This document shows positions 12,701 to 22,754 of a stretch of DNA of 64,000 nt, piece after piece (positions within the stretch are counted from its first letter, which is position 1; each line of letters opens with the position of its first letter). The notes under the pieces were generated by a model, which did not search any database, was not told the origin of the DNA, and saw nothing but the letters and a program-made list of their open reading frames with translations. Made by a program: the position numbers and the translations under genes. This DNA comes from Mactromeris polynyma (Eukaryota; Mollusca; Bivalvia; Venerida; Mactridae). Location of the stretch: assembly GCA_032209605.1 (NCBI GenBank), contig JASFXZ010000001.1, positions 33,918,619 to 33,982,618 of the forward strand, written 5' to 3'.

Positions 12701-14383
12701 ACTTTCACCCATATCGCTATTGTTGTCAGAACAATTCGATTTAAAACCGAGGTTTGGCGTATTAATGTGTACATCGGAGGAGTTCGTGGATTTTGACGTC
12801 ACCGTGACGTCAGAGAATCGGGAACGTAAACTGCGTCTAGTTCGATCCGGTGGATCAGGTTTGTTTATTGCTTGAGCCAAGTCATCCATATAAAGCTCAT
12901 GCCAATGTTTTAACAACACCTGCAAAAATATTCCAAAAAATACACGAGGATAGGCAACCAAAGGGAAGTGTTGAAAGACAAGGTGGAGAATTGAAAAGGG
13001 TGTGTAGCGAAATCAATGCTATTCAAACTTTTTTCCATGAATAATAAAAATGAACATCTTAAAAAAATTGATAGATGATTAACATGGAGTTTAGAAATCA
13101 TGCTTGAGTTGTTATGCCTCATTTCAACTGTATATCAATGATGTACAATGATCAGATGAGTTTCAGGGTTACCAACCAGTATACAAACTTGTTCTTCCGT
13201 AAACAACTTACAAATTCTCCGCATAAACAAGAGGTGGAGCCAAAACAAATTGTTGTCAGATTGTCACGGATTACACGCTTCATTCGGGGTTCGAACCTAC
13301 TACATTCAAATTGGCTTTTAAGCTTGCAAACCAGGAAGGCGGGACGTGTATGGGGTACGATGTACGCGACTGAATTGCATGAATAACACACTGCCAACTT
13401 GAATGAAATAACATCCAAGGAAACAACAATAATAAACGTAGTTTTAGAGCTGAATCTCATTCCATTGGATTATACGTGGAAATATCTATCCGTTTATGTC
13501 AAATAAGTCAGAAAACCCCGTAGCAGTACAAGGCAAATGTTGTTGTTTGAAAGAAAGGCGACGCAATGACGATGTTCGATAGCATATATTCTATAATATA
13601 CAACAGACATAATCCAGCGGTGATTTAGACATGAAATAATTTCTAAAACGAATGTTATGGACTTTGTAAGATACTGTTGATTTACTTATATTCGTCTTGT
13701 GTGTGCATGTACGTCATAACTTCGATTGTTTAGATTTAATTTAAAATTTGATTGAACAGGCGATTCTGTTTTTGGGTGTTGTTTATAACTTGAATCCAAA
13801 TATTTGCTGTCTAGATGATGGCGCTAGAGAACTCTTGCCTTCAAGGTAAGGTCTGCATGTGGAATGTAATACATAATACGGTAATGCATTAAGCTTGAAG
13901 TCTCTTGTTTGTAGGAAGTTGAATGACATGCGGGCAATAAAGTCATTATGTACACCAATTACATTTGAAGCTGTAAATATTCTTCTCTTCACGTGATATT
14001 TAATCATTAAGATATCATATCTCTGTCTGTGAAGTATTTCAGTTAAGTGAACAGTGAACGAACATTGAAAAATATATATTTCTGTAGAAAATTTATTTTA
14101 AAATTATTAAAATCCCAGTTATACATTGACTTAAATACTAAAACATGATTATCGCCCCATTACAACACGTCTACTGCGAGGTAAATATATATGGTAATGT
14201 TATGTATACATGTACCGACGATTTCCGCTGAAACTCTAAGACATATTTGCATATGAGAAGTAAACACATACCCTTGTCTCTGTCACGTGACAATCTTCTA
14301 TTCCTGCATCTTGGAGAATTCTGACAACAGTTTCCACGTCAGGAAAGACCTTTGCTTCGCGAACAAAGGATATGTCACGATAT
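638..14383 (-). CDS. Myosin-motor chitin synthase, partial gene (nine exons)
   Basis: Membrane-bound family-2 glycosyltransferase that polymerises UDP-GlcNAc into chitin; the molluscan form has a myosin motor at the N-terminus and is thought to couple shell or cuticle chitin deposition to actin. Seen here: nine minus-strand exons (14383-14272, 12919-12536, 11239-11205, 7982-7805, 5825-5682, 4854-3695, 3057-2827, 1800-1721, 740-638). All have GT-AG introns and every junction phase matches, giving 809 continuous codons without a stop. Order: motor converter, Ser/Asp-rich linker, membrane spans, start of the GT2 domain. Introns are 1352, 1296, 3222, 1979, 827, 637, 1026 and 980 bases. The gene continues past base 1 (the EDR and QRRRW catalytic motifs are not in the window) and upstream of 14383 (P-loop and switch regions of the motor not found). 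No promoter is visible. Exon-level assignment is strong; the motor fusion rests on exons 1 and 2. Confidence 0.9.
1721..1800 (-). CDS. Myosin-chitin synthase exon: GT2 segment ending in DYYEFE
   Basis: An 80-base exon with ATTTTATAG acceptor and GTAAGA donor. It reads IDIDHSGRYLAQKFYKIR and then DPDYYEFE, the conserved stretch between 'LLKSIFR' and 'AHIFFDDA' in animal chitin synthases. In many relatives the first part reads M-D-x-D-Q-x-A-R-R; here it is I-D-I-D-H-S-G-R-Y. The exon ends with one base (G) that completes an Ala codon with the next exon. It has no Met and is too short to appear as a conventional open frame. Confidence 0.9.
2827..3057 (-). CDS. Myosin-chitin synthase exon: start of GT2 region
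   Basis: A 231-base exon (1 base, 76 codons, 2 bases) spliced from TATGCGTAG to AG|GTAAAT. It encodes LFVTPLRCGILLEQSLML, then four Arg and an acidic loop, then IYACATMWHETRVEMTNL and LLKSIF. The segment 'CATMWHE...EM..LLKSIFR' is a hallmark of animal chitin synthases and marks entry into the cytoplasmic catalytic region. The acidic stretch between the two blocks is variable in the family. An in-frame ATG just before the acceptor is intronic. Confidence 0.93.
3695..4854 (-). CDS. Myosin-chitin synthase exon: multi-span membrane region
   Basis: The largest exon (1160 bases, 386 codons plus two bases). Its acceptor is CCATTTCAG and its donor AG|GTCAGT. It starts at VLFMELLHTFG, not at the in-frame Met upstream, which is intronic. 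Family landmarks are VLPMLDMMRCC (residues ~20-30), SLSYWENFVEGDI (~135-148), a K-x-H-L-H motif followed by FANVWKIAW (~160-180), and near the end LACxLCMQ-type and PLTFTTPA segments. The last helix leads to SEIYVTSYIWFP. About eight hydrophobic segments are visible. Between ~195 and ~275 lies a polar, acidic Ser/Thr-rich insert with two N-glycosylation sequons (NVT, NDS), probably a loop. Confidence 0.92.
5682..5825 (-). CDS. Myosin-chitin synthase exon: second membrane segment
   Basis: Exactly 48 codons (144 bases), phase 0 at both ends, with CTTCAG acceptor and GTAAGT donor. The peptide starts ESSQESTWPTKTMLII and contains a hydrophobic helix (MLIISMCFPYALGAIVY) followed by a W-P segment and LPLLAS. 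The last residues begin a helix completed by the next exon. It has no start codon of its own and is shorter than typical open-frame cut-offs; it was found by scanning the intron for the segment missing between the neighbouring exons. Confidence 0.88.
6148..7240. repeat. 31-base tandem array in a chitin synthase intron
   Basis: About 28 uninterrupted copies plus degenerate ends of a 31-base unit, of the form AATGTAGAAACTGTTTATG then TAATGTGAGTGT. Copies differ at the GTGT/GTGAA position and at TAG/TGG. Homogeneous between ~6400 and 7000 and decayed beyond. It lies between the exons at 7805 and 5825. The minus-strand open frame at 6964-7497 only reads the repeat end. Confidence 0.95.
7805..7982 (-). 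CDS. Myosin-chitin synthase exon: first transmembrane segment
   Basis: A 178-base exon with TGTTTCAG acceptor and AAG|GTAACA donor. It starts with the third base of a Pro codon and then reads RWWDRFQMMPRDSV, equivalent to the conserved W-D-x-F-R segment just before the first membrane span of animal chitin synthases. A hydrophobic span follows (TCYIFLLLVVFVSAVV), then a conserved exit segment ending MTSSVTK. The exon ends in phase 0, matching the next exon. The extra open frame beyond the donor is intronic. Confidence 0.88.
8510..10497. repeat. 82-base satellite-like array (~24 copies)
   Basis: Units of 81-82 bases, each with TACTGCTACCTT, CACAGCTAGCA, GTTAGCAGTAATACTGCTGA, GAAAAAGTACGC and TGTCAACACTAAGATCAA. 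Every unit contains a near-palindrome around AGCAGTAnTACTGCT. Variants are spatially ordered: 'TTACACAG...GCAGCG' at the low end, 'TTCCACAG...GCAGCG' with 'AAAGCTGC' in the middle, 'TTCCACAG...GCATCG' at the high end. The array fills most of the 3.2-kb intron between the microexon and the exon at 7982. Confidence 0.97.
11205..11239 (-). CDS. Myosin-chitin synthase 35-base microexon
   Basis: Eleven codons plus two bases, encoding MKGTYESKTLD and the first two bases of a Pro codon. It is flanked by a strong pyrimidine-rich acceptor (TTTTCCGTTCTGACAG) and a consensus GTAAGT donor. The preceding exon ends in phase 0, but the next coding exon begins with the third base of a codon; this microexon is the only candidate found that repairs the phase, giving CC+A = Pro before RWWDRF. 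The assignment rests on splice sites and phase, not on homology. It is too short for most gene finders. Confidence 0.6.
11570..11665 (-). repeat. tRNA-derived SINE remnant
   Basis: The minus strand carries an A-box-like segment TTAGCTCAATCAGTAGAACG and, ~35 bases on, GGTCGTGAGTTCGGATC, which matches an RNA polymerase III B box. Spacing is tRNA-like, but no intact cloverleaf or acceptor stem is visible, so this is a SINE head, not a tRNA gene. Confidence 0.55.
12536..12919 (-). CDS. Myosin-chitin synthase exon: end of motor and Ser-rich linker
   Basis: A 384-base exon (128 codons), phase 0 at both ends, with a TTTTTGCAG acceptor and a GTAAGC donor. It opens with VLLKHWHELYMDDLAQAI, which matches the myosin converter-to-lever junction (usual form V-F-L-K-x-x-H-x-x-x-L). 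The remaining ~105 residues are polar and low-complexity, rich in Ser, Asp and Asn, with a basic patch (RTRRSLRSRF) soon after the junction. No IQ calmodulin-binding motif follows the converter, unlike most myosins. The linker probably joins the motor to the membrane domain on the cytoplasmic side. Low-complexity linkers diverge fast, so similarity searches may miss the second half of this exon. Confidence 0.75.
14272..14383 (-). CDS. Myosin-chitin synthase exon: converter of the motor domain
   Basis: A 112-base exon: one base completing a codon, then 37 codons. It starts after a TTTCCAG acceptor and ends at a GTATGT donor in phase 0. The peptide begins YRDISFVREAKVFPD and ends ILQDAGIEDCHVTETR. 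This is the converter region of a myosin head, where the 'ILQ..GI.D..' segment leads into the conserved T-x-V-F-L-K junction completed by the next exon. The converter passes motor movement to the lever arm. The preceding exon should carry the 'RxxGYxxR' segment but was not identified in 14.4-33 kb, so that intron is long or the exon was missed. Without the neighbouring exon the family call would be weak. Confidence 0.75.
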
Positions 14384-14519
14384 CTGGAAATATAAAACAA
14401 TTATTGCAACACTTTTTGGACAGCATTCAATTAATATAAGGAATATAATAGCTATCGATCGCATGCCATTCACATCAATGGCCATGGATTAAATGGATTC
14501 AACGATACATATTAAAGGC

Positions 14520-15110
14520 AACCCACGATAATTAGCATACTGAACAACGATCGTTATCGTTGTTGCGTGCTCCCATAACCGATAGCATTTTGATAAATGA
14601 CGGAATATAATGTAATTGCTTGTGTGTGTTTTACGCCATTTTCAACAGCATTTAAGTCATGTACGGCGGTCAGGTGACCTGCCTTGCGGTCAGTAAAGGC
14701 GAACAGTCGGAAACGTTACGAAACGGCGCGCGAGTTTTTCTATTGACCGGTGTGTTAGCGAAAAACGTTCGCTATCATTCGTTATCGCAACTCGGAGGTA
14801 GCGCACGAATATTTGAGCCGAACACTGCGTTCAGTTACTGCTAACAGTCGCTCACGTTTTGTTTTGTATCCCTAGCCCACCGTATCACAATGACTGCACA
14901 CAGGGAACCAAATTGCAAAATGAACGCGGGGCTGGTTCCATGCTTTAACTGTCTTTGAGGCAGGGAACCAGAATAAAAACGAGGCGTTCAATACACTTAT
15001 TCGGTCATGAACAGTGAGCGGGCTTCCGTTCGCCGTAACTGAACGCAAGGCTGTTGATGATTCTGTATTACCAACCATTACTAACGCATTATTCCACCAC
15101 AAACGTACAA
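14520..15110. other. CpG-rich patch of unknown nature
   Basis: Unlike its AT-rich surroundings, this stretch is dense in CG dinucleotides (CGTTCGC, GGCGCGCGAG, CGTTATCGCAACTCG) and contains the repeated phrase CAGGGAACCA twice (near 14900 and 14964). Open frames exist on both strands but neither resembles a known protein nor has convincing splice sites. It could be an unmethylated island, an old GC-rich transposon or a promoter; none can be proven. Confidence 0.4.
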
Positions 15111-16880
15111 CTTCCCCTGCACATGCATCAGAGGTGATATCGGTGACGTTTCATTTTATTATTGAAGTAAAGTTTTTAGTTTAATCTCTCAATACTAACG
15201 TGATACTATCACATGCATTCGTATTTAACAGATCAACAAAAAGCAACGAGCAGAACCAATCTGTTACTTATGTAGATAATATGAAGGGGATAGTGCGAAA
15301 CGTGTCTATCTAAATATAAGTGAGTGAAGAAGATAGACTTGTATCGCTGTCATTCCTCGACATCCTTACATCGAATGCAATCTTTTTATGTATTGTAAAT
15401 GCAATTAATTAGTTCACTGATAAAATGCTGCATGCCATCAGATATTGTGTTATCGCTGCCAGACGTTGAAATGGGGTTATGATGTAATATTGATCAAACA
15501 TAATTTGAATCGGTTCTATAGATTTCTGTTCACGTATTCAAATAATTATTAATGTTTTGAAATGAGAACTTTCAGCTTTATAACATCTTAGCGGTTTGAA
15601 CAATTAAAGAGTAAATTTGTATGCAAACCTGGTCATTATTTCACAGTAAATATTTTATTTGAAGAACTTTTACGATAAATCTTCCGAAAATCCTGAAAAC
15701 TCTCAAAACATATTGCAAAACTTATATCTAGGCATGCCATTCGGTTTTTTTATGAACGATTGAATAGTTTATGGCTAAACATCTCAATATCACGTGACAT
15801 GGATCTCTTTATTTATGTGTTTGATAAGTAGCTCTCCGACGTTGGAATAGATACGTGCTTTCTAACCATTCACTTTTAGAATTGATATTTTCATTTTGAC
15901 GTTTAACAGACAATGGGTTACCTATTGGTATTGGTTGAGCTACATGTAAGATATCTGCCATGTTGGTGTAAAATATATACCAAATGTACGTTTCTATTTC
16001 AATTCCAGTCATATATAAACACAAATAGTGAATGTTCAGATGCTATAGTTTCATTCAGTGTTTAATAGAATATTATTAAAAGTGGTATTATGATATCTTC
16101 ATAGAATGATTTCTGCAACTCTTTGAAATCGGATGATAGAATTGAAATGATTAAACTTGCATTATATATTAAAGGAGCTCTATTTCTTAACTGTTGAAAG
16201 ATAAATGCTTAGTTATAACCTCCAACGATTTATTTCAAACTAATTTGTAAATATATGACTGATTCCTATGTATGTTTACTGTTGTACAGTGCCACTTACT
16301 TACACGTTGACAAAATGTATATAAACATTTACTCTTGTGTGTTGTAGACGACGTACTTTGTATAAGTCTTTATAAAATGTCTGTTCTGTTCTGTTCATTT
16401 ACACAATAGACTTTAAATGACGATGACAAAAGTTGAAATATGAAGACAAATTGACGTATACTGTATCACGTTTCTAATTGTTCATCCTCTTTCATGGTAA
16501 ATTTTATCATCTTTGTACATGGGTTTATTTGTACAATCATGTATACATGCATTTTTGGTTTAAAGGCTTGATGAATCGGTCGATATGATTCAGTGGCTAT
16601 ATTTGAACATAGTTGATATTACAGTGTATTTATTTCGTAAAATATGACAATATAGAATAACCAGTTAGAAAGATATTTGAGTGTAGTCGATAATCAGGAC
16701 GCCTGTTACTAAACGGAGATTATTAAGAACTTGTTAGCAAAACAGAATAAATGCTATATCGAGTATTCTACTTCTAACCATCTTCCTTGAGGTTTTTCTT
16801 GTTGGCACACTTTAATGTTCGCTGTTTTTACAACTTATATTAATCACTCTCGATGACTGCTCCCTGACTACCAACCAGTA
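15111..16880. other. AT-rich stretch, nothing recognised
   Basis: No repeat structure and no exon resembling the missing part of the myosin motor was found on the minus strand. Isolated donor-like sites (for example near 16290) lack a matching coding segment. Confidence 0.4.
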
Positions 16881-17095
16881 CTCGCGCCATATTTAGTGAA
16901 AGTGAAGTTCGTGATCAAACTCCGATCACCTCGGGACTCGAACTCATGACCTTCGGATCAGATTCAGACGCTCTACCCCTCGATCACTGTGCCTCCCTGT
17001 ATGTGTAATGCATAACAACGATCCCGGGACTCGCTCACGCTAACTGGAATATGCCTCAACCACGGCTGAGCTATCTGGGTCACTTACACATTACT
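16880..17095 (-). repeat. Two tandem tRNA-like SINE heads
   Basis: On the minus strand, one tRNA-like unit reads AGATAGCTCAGCCGTGGTTG ... GCGAGTCCCGGGATCG (about 17095-17020). A second reads GGGTAGAGCGTCTGAATC ... GGTCATGAGTTCGAGTCCCG (about 16990-16925). Both have A- and B-box-like segments at tRNA spacing, but the T-arm of the second does not pair, so they are not functional tRNAs. Confidence 0.55.
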
Positions 17096-17318
17096 GTGAA
17101 GTGGTCACCGTGACATTAACAACAGGAAAATGTCTTCCCTATCACAAAACGTTAGATCAATAGTAATTTGGCCAACATCAGTGTGTTGTGTATTAATCCG
17201 CTTATACCTTTTATGAATCGCATATTTTCTTCAGCGAAAACAAAAAGGCTATGGCTAAGGTATGTTTTGGAGTGAGTCCATTAGAAATATGTGACAAAAG
17301 AAACGAGTTAACAAAAAT

Positions 17319-17640
17319 AACAAGAAATATCTTTAAACAAGAAATATATTGAACAAAGCATTTTAAAGGTTAAGATGTGTCGTGCAACATAAAAAATGCA
17401 GAGATGTTCCGAATGCTGGTCACTCTAGATCCAAAATGGATTTCGGTAAATTTACCGAAATTTAGTGGATTTCAGTAAGGTAACGTAATCTTTATCAAAA
17501 GGTTAACCAATCCGCGTCAATGTTACAAATGTCGTTCGGTTGAAGAGAAATTGCCTTGGTGGTTAACGTAAGATTTGATTGGTTTACACAACACTGATAT
17601 GCAAATAGCAAAACAATGTTAGTACGGCTGCGCCGAAAAT
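17319..17640 (+). repeat. ~310-base interspersed element, copy 1
   Basis: One of three related copies in the window (others at 44854-45164, minus, and 58941-59250, plus). It starts with AACAAGAAATATCT and ends with AGTACGGCTGCGCCGAAAA. Shared internal blocks include CTAACCAATCCGCGTCAATG-like sequence, AATTGCCTTGG and TGATATGCAAATAGCAAAAC. A perfect palindrome around TTTCGGTAAATTTACCGAAA lies in the middle. No coding capacity, no tRNA-type promoter and no clear terminal inverted repeats. Confidence 0.8.
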
Positions 17641-19850
17641 GATCGGCACAAATTGAAATAAGCAAAGATGTTGTGGATTTTAGGTTCATAATTTAAGTTA
17701 TTGATTTAACAATGACACCTAAATATTAACATTCTGTTTCCGTTCATTTATTTGAATTCATGAATTTACATGTTTAATAAAATTTCAGAACCATTGTTGC
17801 ATTGTTCTTTGACCTTTCAGAGATTTTCATAAATCACATTTTGGGTGTTTCTCTTTCAAAGCATGAACTAGTACATCATTACGATATTTACGCATTTATC
17901 TCGCGTCTAAATTTATGATACGATACGAGGTATAATAAATAATAATTGAACCTGTCTTCTTTACACTATATCAAAGATATTAAAACTTTCAAAATGATTA
18001 GACAATATTTATTCCGTATGCCTCACCTTGTTTTGATACCGTTTTTACATCACATTTTTGTCCCAAATTCGCTTCGACATTGAACTTTGGGTTTGATTGG
18101 CTAACGCACCGCTGTCATGCAGAAAAGGCCAGCACAATACGACTGCGCCGAATAATGGATGCTGACTCTGAACAAAACGCTGGCGTTCCCGTCTCTACAA
18201 GAATGTGTCACATGACGACCAATACTTTGTATTCTTCCGCGAAGTCTTTTCCTGCTTAAATTTGGCATAGTGCCACGAAACGGACCGTAAAAGAGACGGA
18301 ATGGTACCAAATATCAGCAGAATAAAATCGCATGATAGGCGAAATGTCATTATAAATTAATATAAGATATTTCACTCGATCGCATGTTATCAAATAAAAG
18401 AATGTTCGTCTGGCGCGCAATCGGTTTATAATTCTTTAAGACGCACCTAAGTAGAAATATTTCTTACTTTAAATCATGGAGACCTACACTGTATGACATT
18501 TATATCGCTACTGCAAGGTATTTAGATTTATTTCAATGTTCTGGAATGTTATGCAAACTATATGATCGAGTATGCATCAGGCTGCGGGTATTCGTGTTGC
18601 AACACATTTTTGTAACGATATTGATTCGGTTACCTACCAGCACTGACCCTTTCTTCCAAACGTGTCTGGCAACGTATTCACATGATTCAGGGGTGAATGA
18701 CAAATACAAGTTCAAGACATTATGTAATTCATTAACATCGCGATTTAAAATTCAGTAGTTAAGCCGTCTACTGAAATGCTCGTTTTATTGAATGAATTTG
18801 TATTCCGAATTGGTTAAGTAATTATAAATGGATTCGAAGCATATAAAAGACGCGTTATTTCAAATTTCTATCTCAACTGTTCGCAGGATGAATTAAATTT
18901 CAGAGGTTTTGTTATCAACTAATTTTAATAAAGTATAATTTTAAACATTGAATTTCCGTTATTTCTGATAATACTACACGAGTACGTGCGTGTTGTGTAG
19001 AATGGAACATTCACATTAGAGACAAAAATATGAAAACTATTAAATTTTGTATTTTCTGTAATAATGTATAATCATTACTTTATTTCACGAAAATAACATA
19101 TTACGACAATAGTAAAGAAACAATTCTTATTTACAATATGGTCTTAGATCTTATTGCACCGAATGCCACATGGTATTGCATGCTTAGTTTGCAATAAATG
19201 AATGTAATATAACTTTATACTGAATCTATTTTATCATGTACAAGGAAAGCTGCTATCAAAATGACACGTCTAGTTCAAAGTATTCTAGTTTGTAAATCAC
19301 AAATATACATGTAGGCATAATGTTGGCTAATAGATCGACCTAAATTCAGTCTATAACCCACGATAAAATCGTTTTTATTAACCACTGGATTACATGTTGC
19401 CGGAAACAGACTGAATACAATTATTGCACGAACTGTAGCTGCTGACACTAAGAAAGCCCTTCAAGTAACGTAATTAATGTCACTTATCAAACAAATAAAC
19501 TCAACAACCCAATCATACTTTCCTATTTATTTTTGATTTATTAAGAATTTGATGCGGAATTGAACGATATGTATTATCGTTCCAGATTCTGCTTTGATTA
19601 CACGCTTATAAATTATAAGTGACTTGTGCTAGCCGTGTAAATAATTCAAAGTGGTTTATATCTGAGGTTACAATAATTTCTGGGAAATATATACTCTAGT
19701 TTTGATAGTTTCATGTGAATTTACTTGAATTACACTAAGTGCACTGACGGCAACAAATTTTTGCCGACTATGATTTTCCTTGATATATCTCATATTCTAC
19801 TACTCTCTCAGGAGAGAACTACGCCAACTAGTCTAACTGTGATAAGGAAA
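17641..19850. other. AT-rich stretch, nothing recognised
   Basis: Contains short open frames on both strands at 18101-18310 and 18533-18758 that overlap antisense to each other or lack homology. No gene or repeat could be supported. Confidence 0.4.
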
Positions 19851-19859
19851 TGTGAGCTT

Positions 19860-20130
19860 GTTGGACGAAAATGGACGAGAGCAGCCGAAGAGGCCGACGA
19901 GAGCAGCCGAAGACCCCGGTGAGAGTGGCCATAGATGCCAACGAGTGCAACAGAAGATGTACAAGAACGGGCGAAGATGCCGACAAAAGCGGTTGAAAAC
20001 GGACGTCATGGACCGATGATTGACTTGGGCGGCCGAAAATGCCGACGAGTGTGCAGAAGATGAGCGAGATCGGACAAATATAGACAAGAGCGGACAAAAC
20101 ATGCCAACGAGTGCAGCCGGAGATGGATGT
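19860..20130. repeat. Degenerate GC-rich tandem repeat
   Basis: Repeated phrases such as GACGAGAGCAGCCGAAGA, GATGCCGACGAGTG and GAGCGGACAAA recur at roughly 27-30-base spacing with heavy divergence. Overlapping open frames on the minus strand in two registers are explained by this low-complexity composition. Confidence 0.6.
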
Positions 20131-20220
20131 GAGCGGCGAAGTAAAATATCATTCTGACCATCATATATTGTGTATCAGACACTGAATGTAATAACTATCC
20201 GGATACAAATCTATGTTGTA

Positions 20221-20325
20221 CAATGTCACCATAGCAGCCCTATGTTTAGCAACAACAATGTCACCATAGCAGCCCTATGTTTAGCAACAACAATGTCACC
20301 ATAGCAGCCCTATGCTTAGCAACAA
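20221..20325. repeat. 35-base tandem repeat, three copies
   Basis: Units beginning CAATGTCACCATAGCAGCCC start at 20221, 20256 and 20291; the third differs at a single T-to-C (ATGCTTAGC). A minor minisatellite in non-coding DNA. Confidence 0.95.
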
Positions 20326-20329
20326 CTAT

Positions 20330-22090
20330 GCACCAATAGTCAAACTTTGCGTCTCCCCAAGTTTGTCTCCATACAGAGGTTACGCAGCATATGTAATTGG
20401 TCCAGTAAACCAGGTATATCAGTCTCTAGGAAACGATTTAATGAAGCAACTGTAACATATCATTTAATATAATATAAATATAACCGTGCTTCGTAGACAA
20501 TTATGCTCAATATTATGTTCATTTATCGTTGATTGGTATCAGTCGGCTTAATTCAAATACACTAGACTTACGTAAGAAATAATTTAACTTATATCAAAAT
20601 GTATTTAAGTTGAGTACTTGCGTAATTGACCAATTATGAACATCTAAACTACATATTAATAAAACGGTTATCATGTTCAACAAGTATTCACATTAATAAA
20701 CGCTTAATGGTTATGCGATGCTCGTTCAAAACTTTATTGGATATCAAAATTTCACAATGTGTGTTTTTCAGTACTTGTGATTATTTTGTATATGTTTAAG
20801 TGCAGCTCATTGAAATTGTGAATAAAACATTAGAATAAATCTTACAGAAACAAATGCATACTTGAATTGCCTATGTCTTAAATTAAGTGGTCATTATAAG
20901 TATGATTGTTGTATGGATTTATCCGATAATTAAATCATTATTTGCTTACACTGGATACAGATTCATTCCTGAAATATTTTAGATTGAGAAAACTGCTACT
21001 TGGCAAAATGTGTAAATTAGCCTAACATCAAGCATGGTGTTTGCTGTTGAAATCTTTCTTACAACACCGCGTCACCTTCTTTCATGAAAACGTCAGGCAT
21101 CATAATCGCAAACAGGTTAAGACGGAAACTCAGACTTAGACTTTAAATTTGCAAAAGTTAAATTTGTCCGGGATTTCGTTTTCATTAAATCCAAACAAAT
21201 AACAAATAGTTGTTTCTCACTCTACATTTTTGCCTAGTTTCATAAAAATAAATGTAATGCTACATTTATTACAATGTAGGAACAAAATTTAACGTCTAAG
21301 TCTGAGTTTCAGTTTTAAATTGTTTGTTTATAAGGCACAAGGTAACTCGATATTCATTAAACAAATAGTAGGCGGCTAGAATAATAACACATATTTGTAA
21401 CTGGAAGCTGGATAAAAGTGTTCACGAAAGGTGACAACATCTAGTGCACTAAGGTCTGAATATTATAAAAAATAACTTCGCCATATAATGTACTAAGTAG
21501 AAATCATATGATGTATATGGCCATATGTTATTCCTTACAGCAGTCTCTGAGTGATCTGTACTTTCTTCCACAGATGATAAAATATTCCAATACACCGACT
21601 CATACTTCCATGGCAGTCGCTTTAAGTTATGTTTTGTGAATGAAATGTACTTGATATAATATAAAAGGTACATAATGTCTTGCTCAGACAAACTAAATGA
21701 CATTCAAAGCGATCAAATCAGCTGACTGGGGAATCCATATAAAAGTGTAAATTTAAAGCCGATCCTTGCATTTTGTATGCAAAATATGACATTTATATTC
21801 AAATCAAATGTTTCAATTTTTAGAAAACCAGACAAATGCACACCATTGTTTTTAAAGTACTCGAAATTATTGAAGTTTAAGGAGTCGCAGGACAGGTTAG
21901 GTTTATTTACGCTGACATTTGGTTGATTGATTGATTGGGTTTTTCGGCGACTCGACACAGTCAAGTCTTACATCACCGAGACCAGTAAATGATATCATTT
22001 CATATATGTTAATAAAAATAAACTCAAGACAGTGAGAACATTTAATGTAATTGTTAAAAGTGACACGATGATTAAATTTTGCTATATATA
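20330..22090. other. AT-rich stretch, nothing recognised
   Basis: Short open frames at 21449-21964 on the minus strand have no recognised domain and no splice context. Confidence 0.4.
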
Positions 22091-22094
22091 TCTA

Positions 22095-22271
22095 CAGTCG
22101 GACCTCGTTCATTCGACAACCTTTTATCCGAATACACGGTATCATCCGAAATAAAAATATCAGGTTCCGATATTTCTTCTTATACACTGCTTGAAATGGG
22201 TTATTCGAAACCATGTATTATTCGAAATAAAATTTCGGACCCGTTGTATTCGAATGAACGAGGTCCGACTG
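22095..22271. mobile_element. pogo/Tigger-type MITE
   Basis: A 177-base element with near-perfect 23-base terminal inverted repeats starting CAGTCGGACCTCGTTCATTC, flanked on both sides by a TA target-site duplication (22093-22094 and 22272-22273). The CAGTCGGACCTCG terminus and TA target are characteristic of pogo/Tigger elements of the Tc1-mariner superfamily. The interior holds degenerate copies of ATTCGAAAT but no transposase, so it would depend on an enzyme supplied elsewhere. Overlapping open frames here are incidental. Confidence 0.85.
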
Positions 22272-22754
22272 TATATCTTTAAAAACAATTTGCAAAAACA
22301 GGAAGTGCATCAAATAATTTGCATAGAACTGATTAGGAAAACCCTACAGCGTTGTGATGCAGTCCACTCAATTAAAGTATGTTCTACAGTACGTGGTACC
22401 TGACTCAGAATGCATTCATGTAGTATTTTGAAAAATAGGAATGTGGTTTAAATAGGAAAGGTTGACCAATTCGACATCGAACAAGAACAAACTGCTCCCT
22501 GCGAACTATTCTGATATAATTATTGTTTTGATTCACTTAAAGTTGGTTTAATATAAAACAATTTGTTTGAAATAGTATCATTCCATGAAAATTGCCATTT
22601 CGATACACACTATTTGTTTATTCTTCGTTTGCAATCGGTAAAGGGTAACTTAATAGTAGACATTTAGAAATAATAGAAGAAGAATTCGACATTCAATACA
22701 AATAATCTGAGTGAATGTTATAACGTTTTTGATTCTTCACTCAATGCAAATTAA

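Noticed and set aside
12645..13044. Plus-strand frames opposite the linker exon
   Set aside because: Antisense shadows of the Ser-rich coding exon and adjoining intron.
13783..14007. Minus-strand IFGFK segment resembling the myosin switch-2 'DIFGFE'
   Set aside because: It lies between the converter exon and the linker exon, where switch 2 cannot be, and the surrounding residues do not match a myosin.
16925..16990. tRNA gene
   Set aside because: Has A- and B-box-like segments, but the T-arm and acceptor stem do not pair; treated as a SINE head.
19828..20102. Two overlapping 89-codon minus-strand frames
   Set aside because: Both read the same degenerate GC-rich tandem repeat in different registers.
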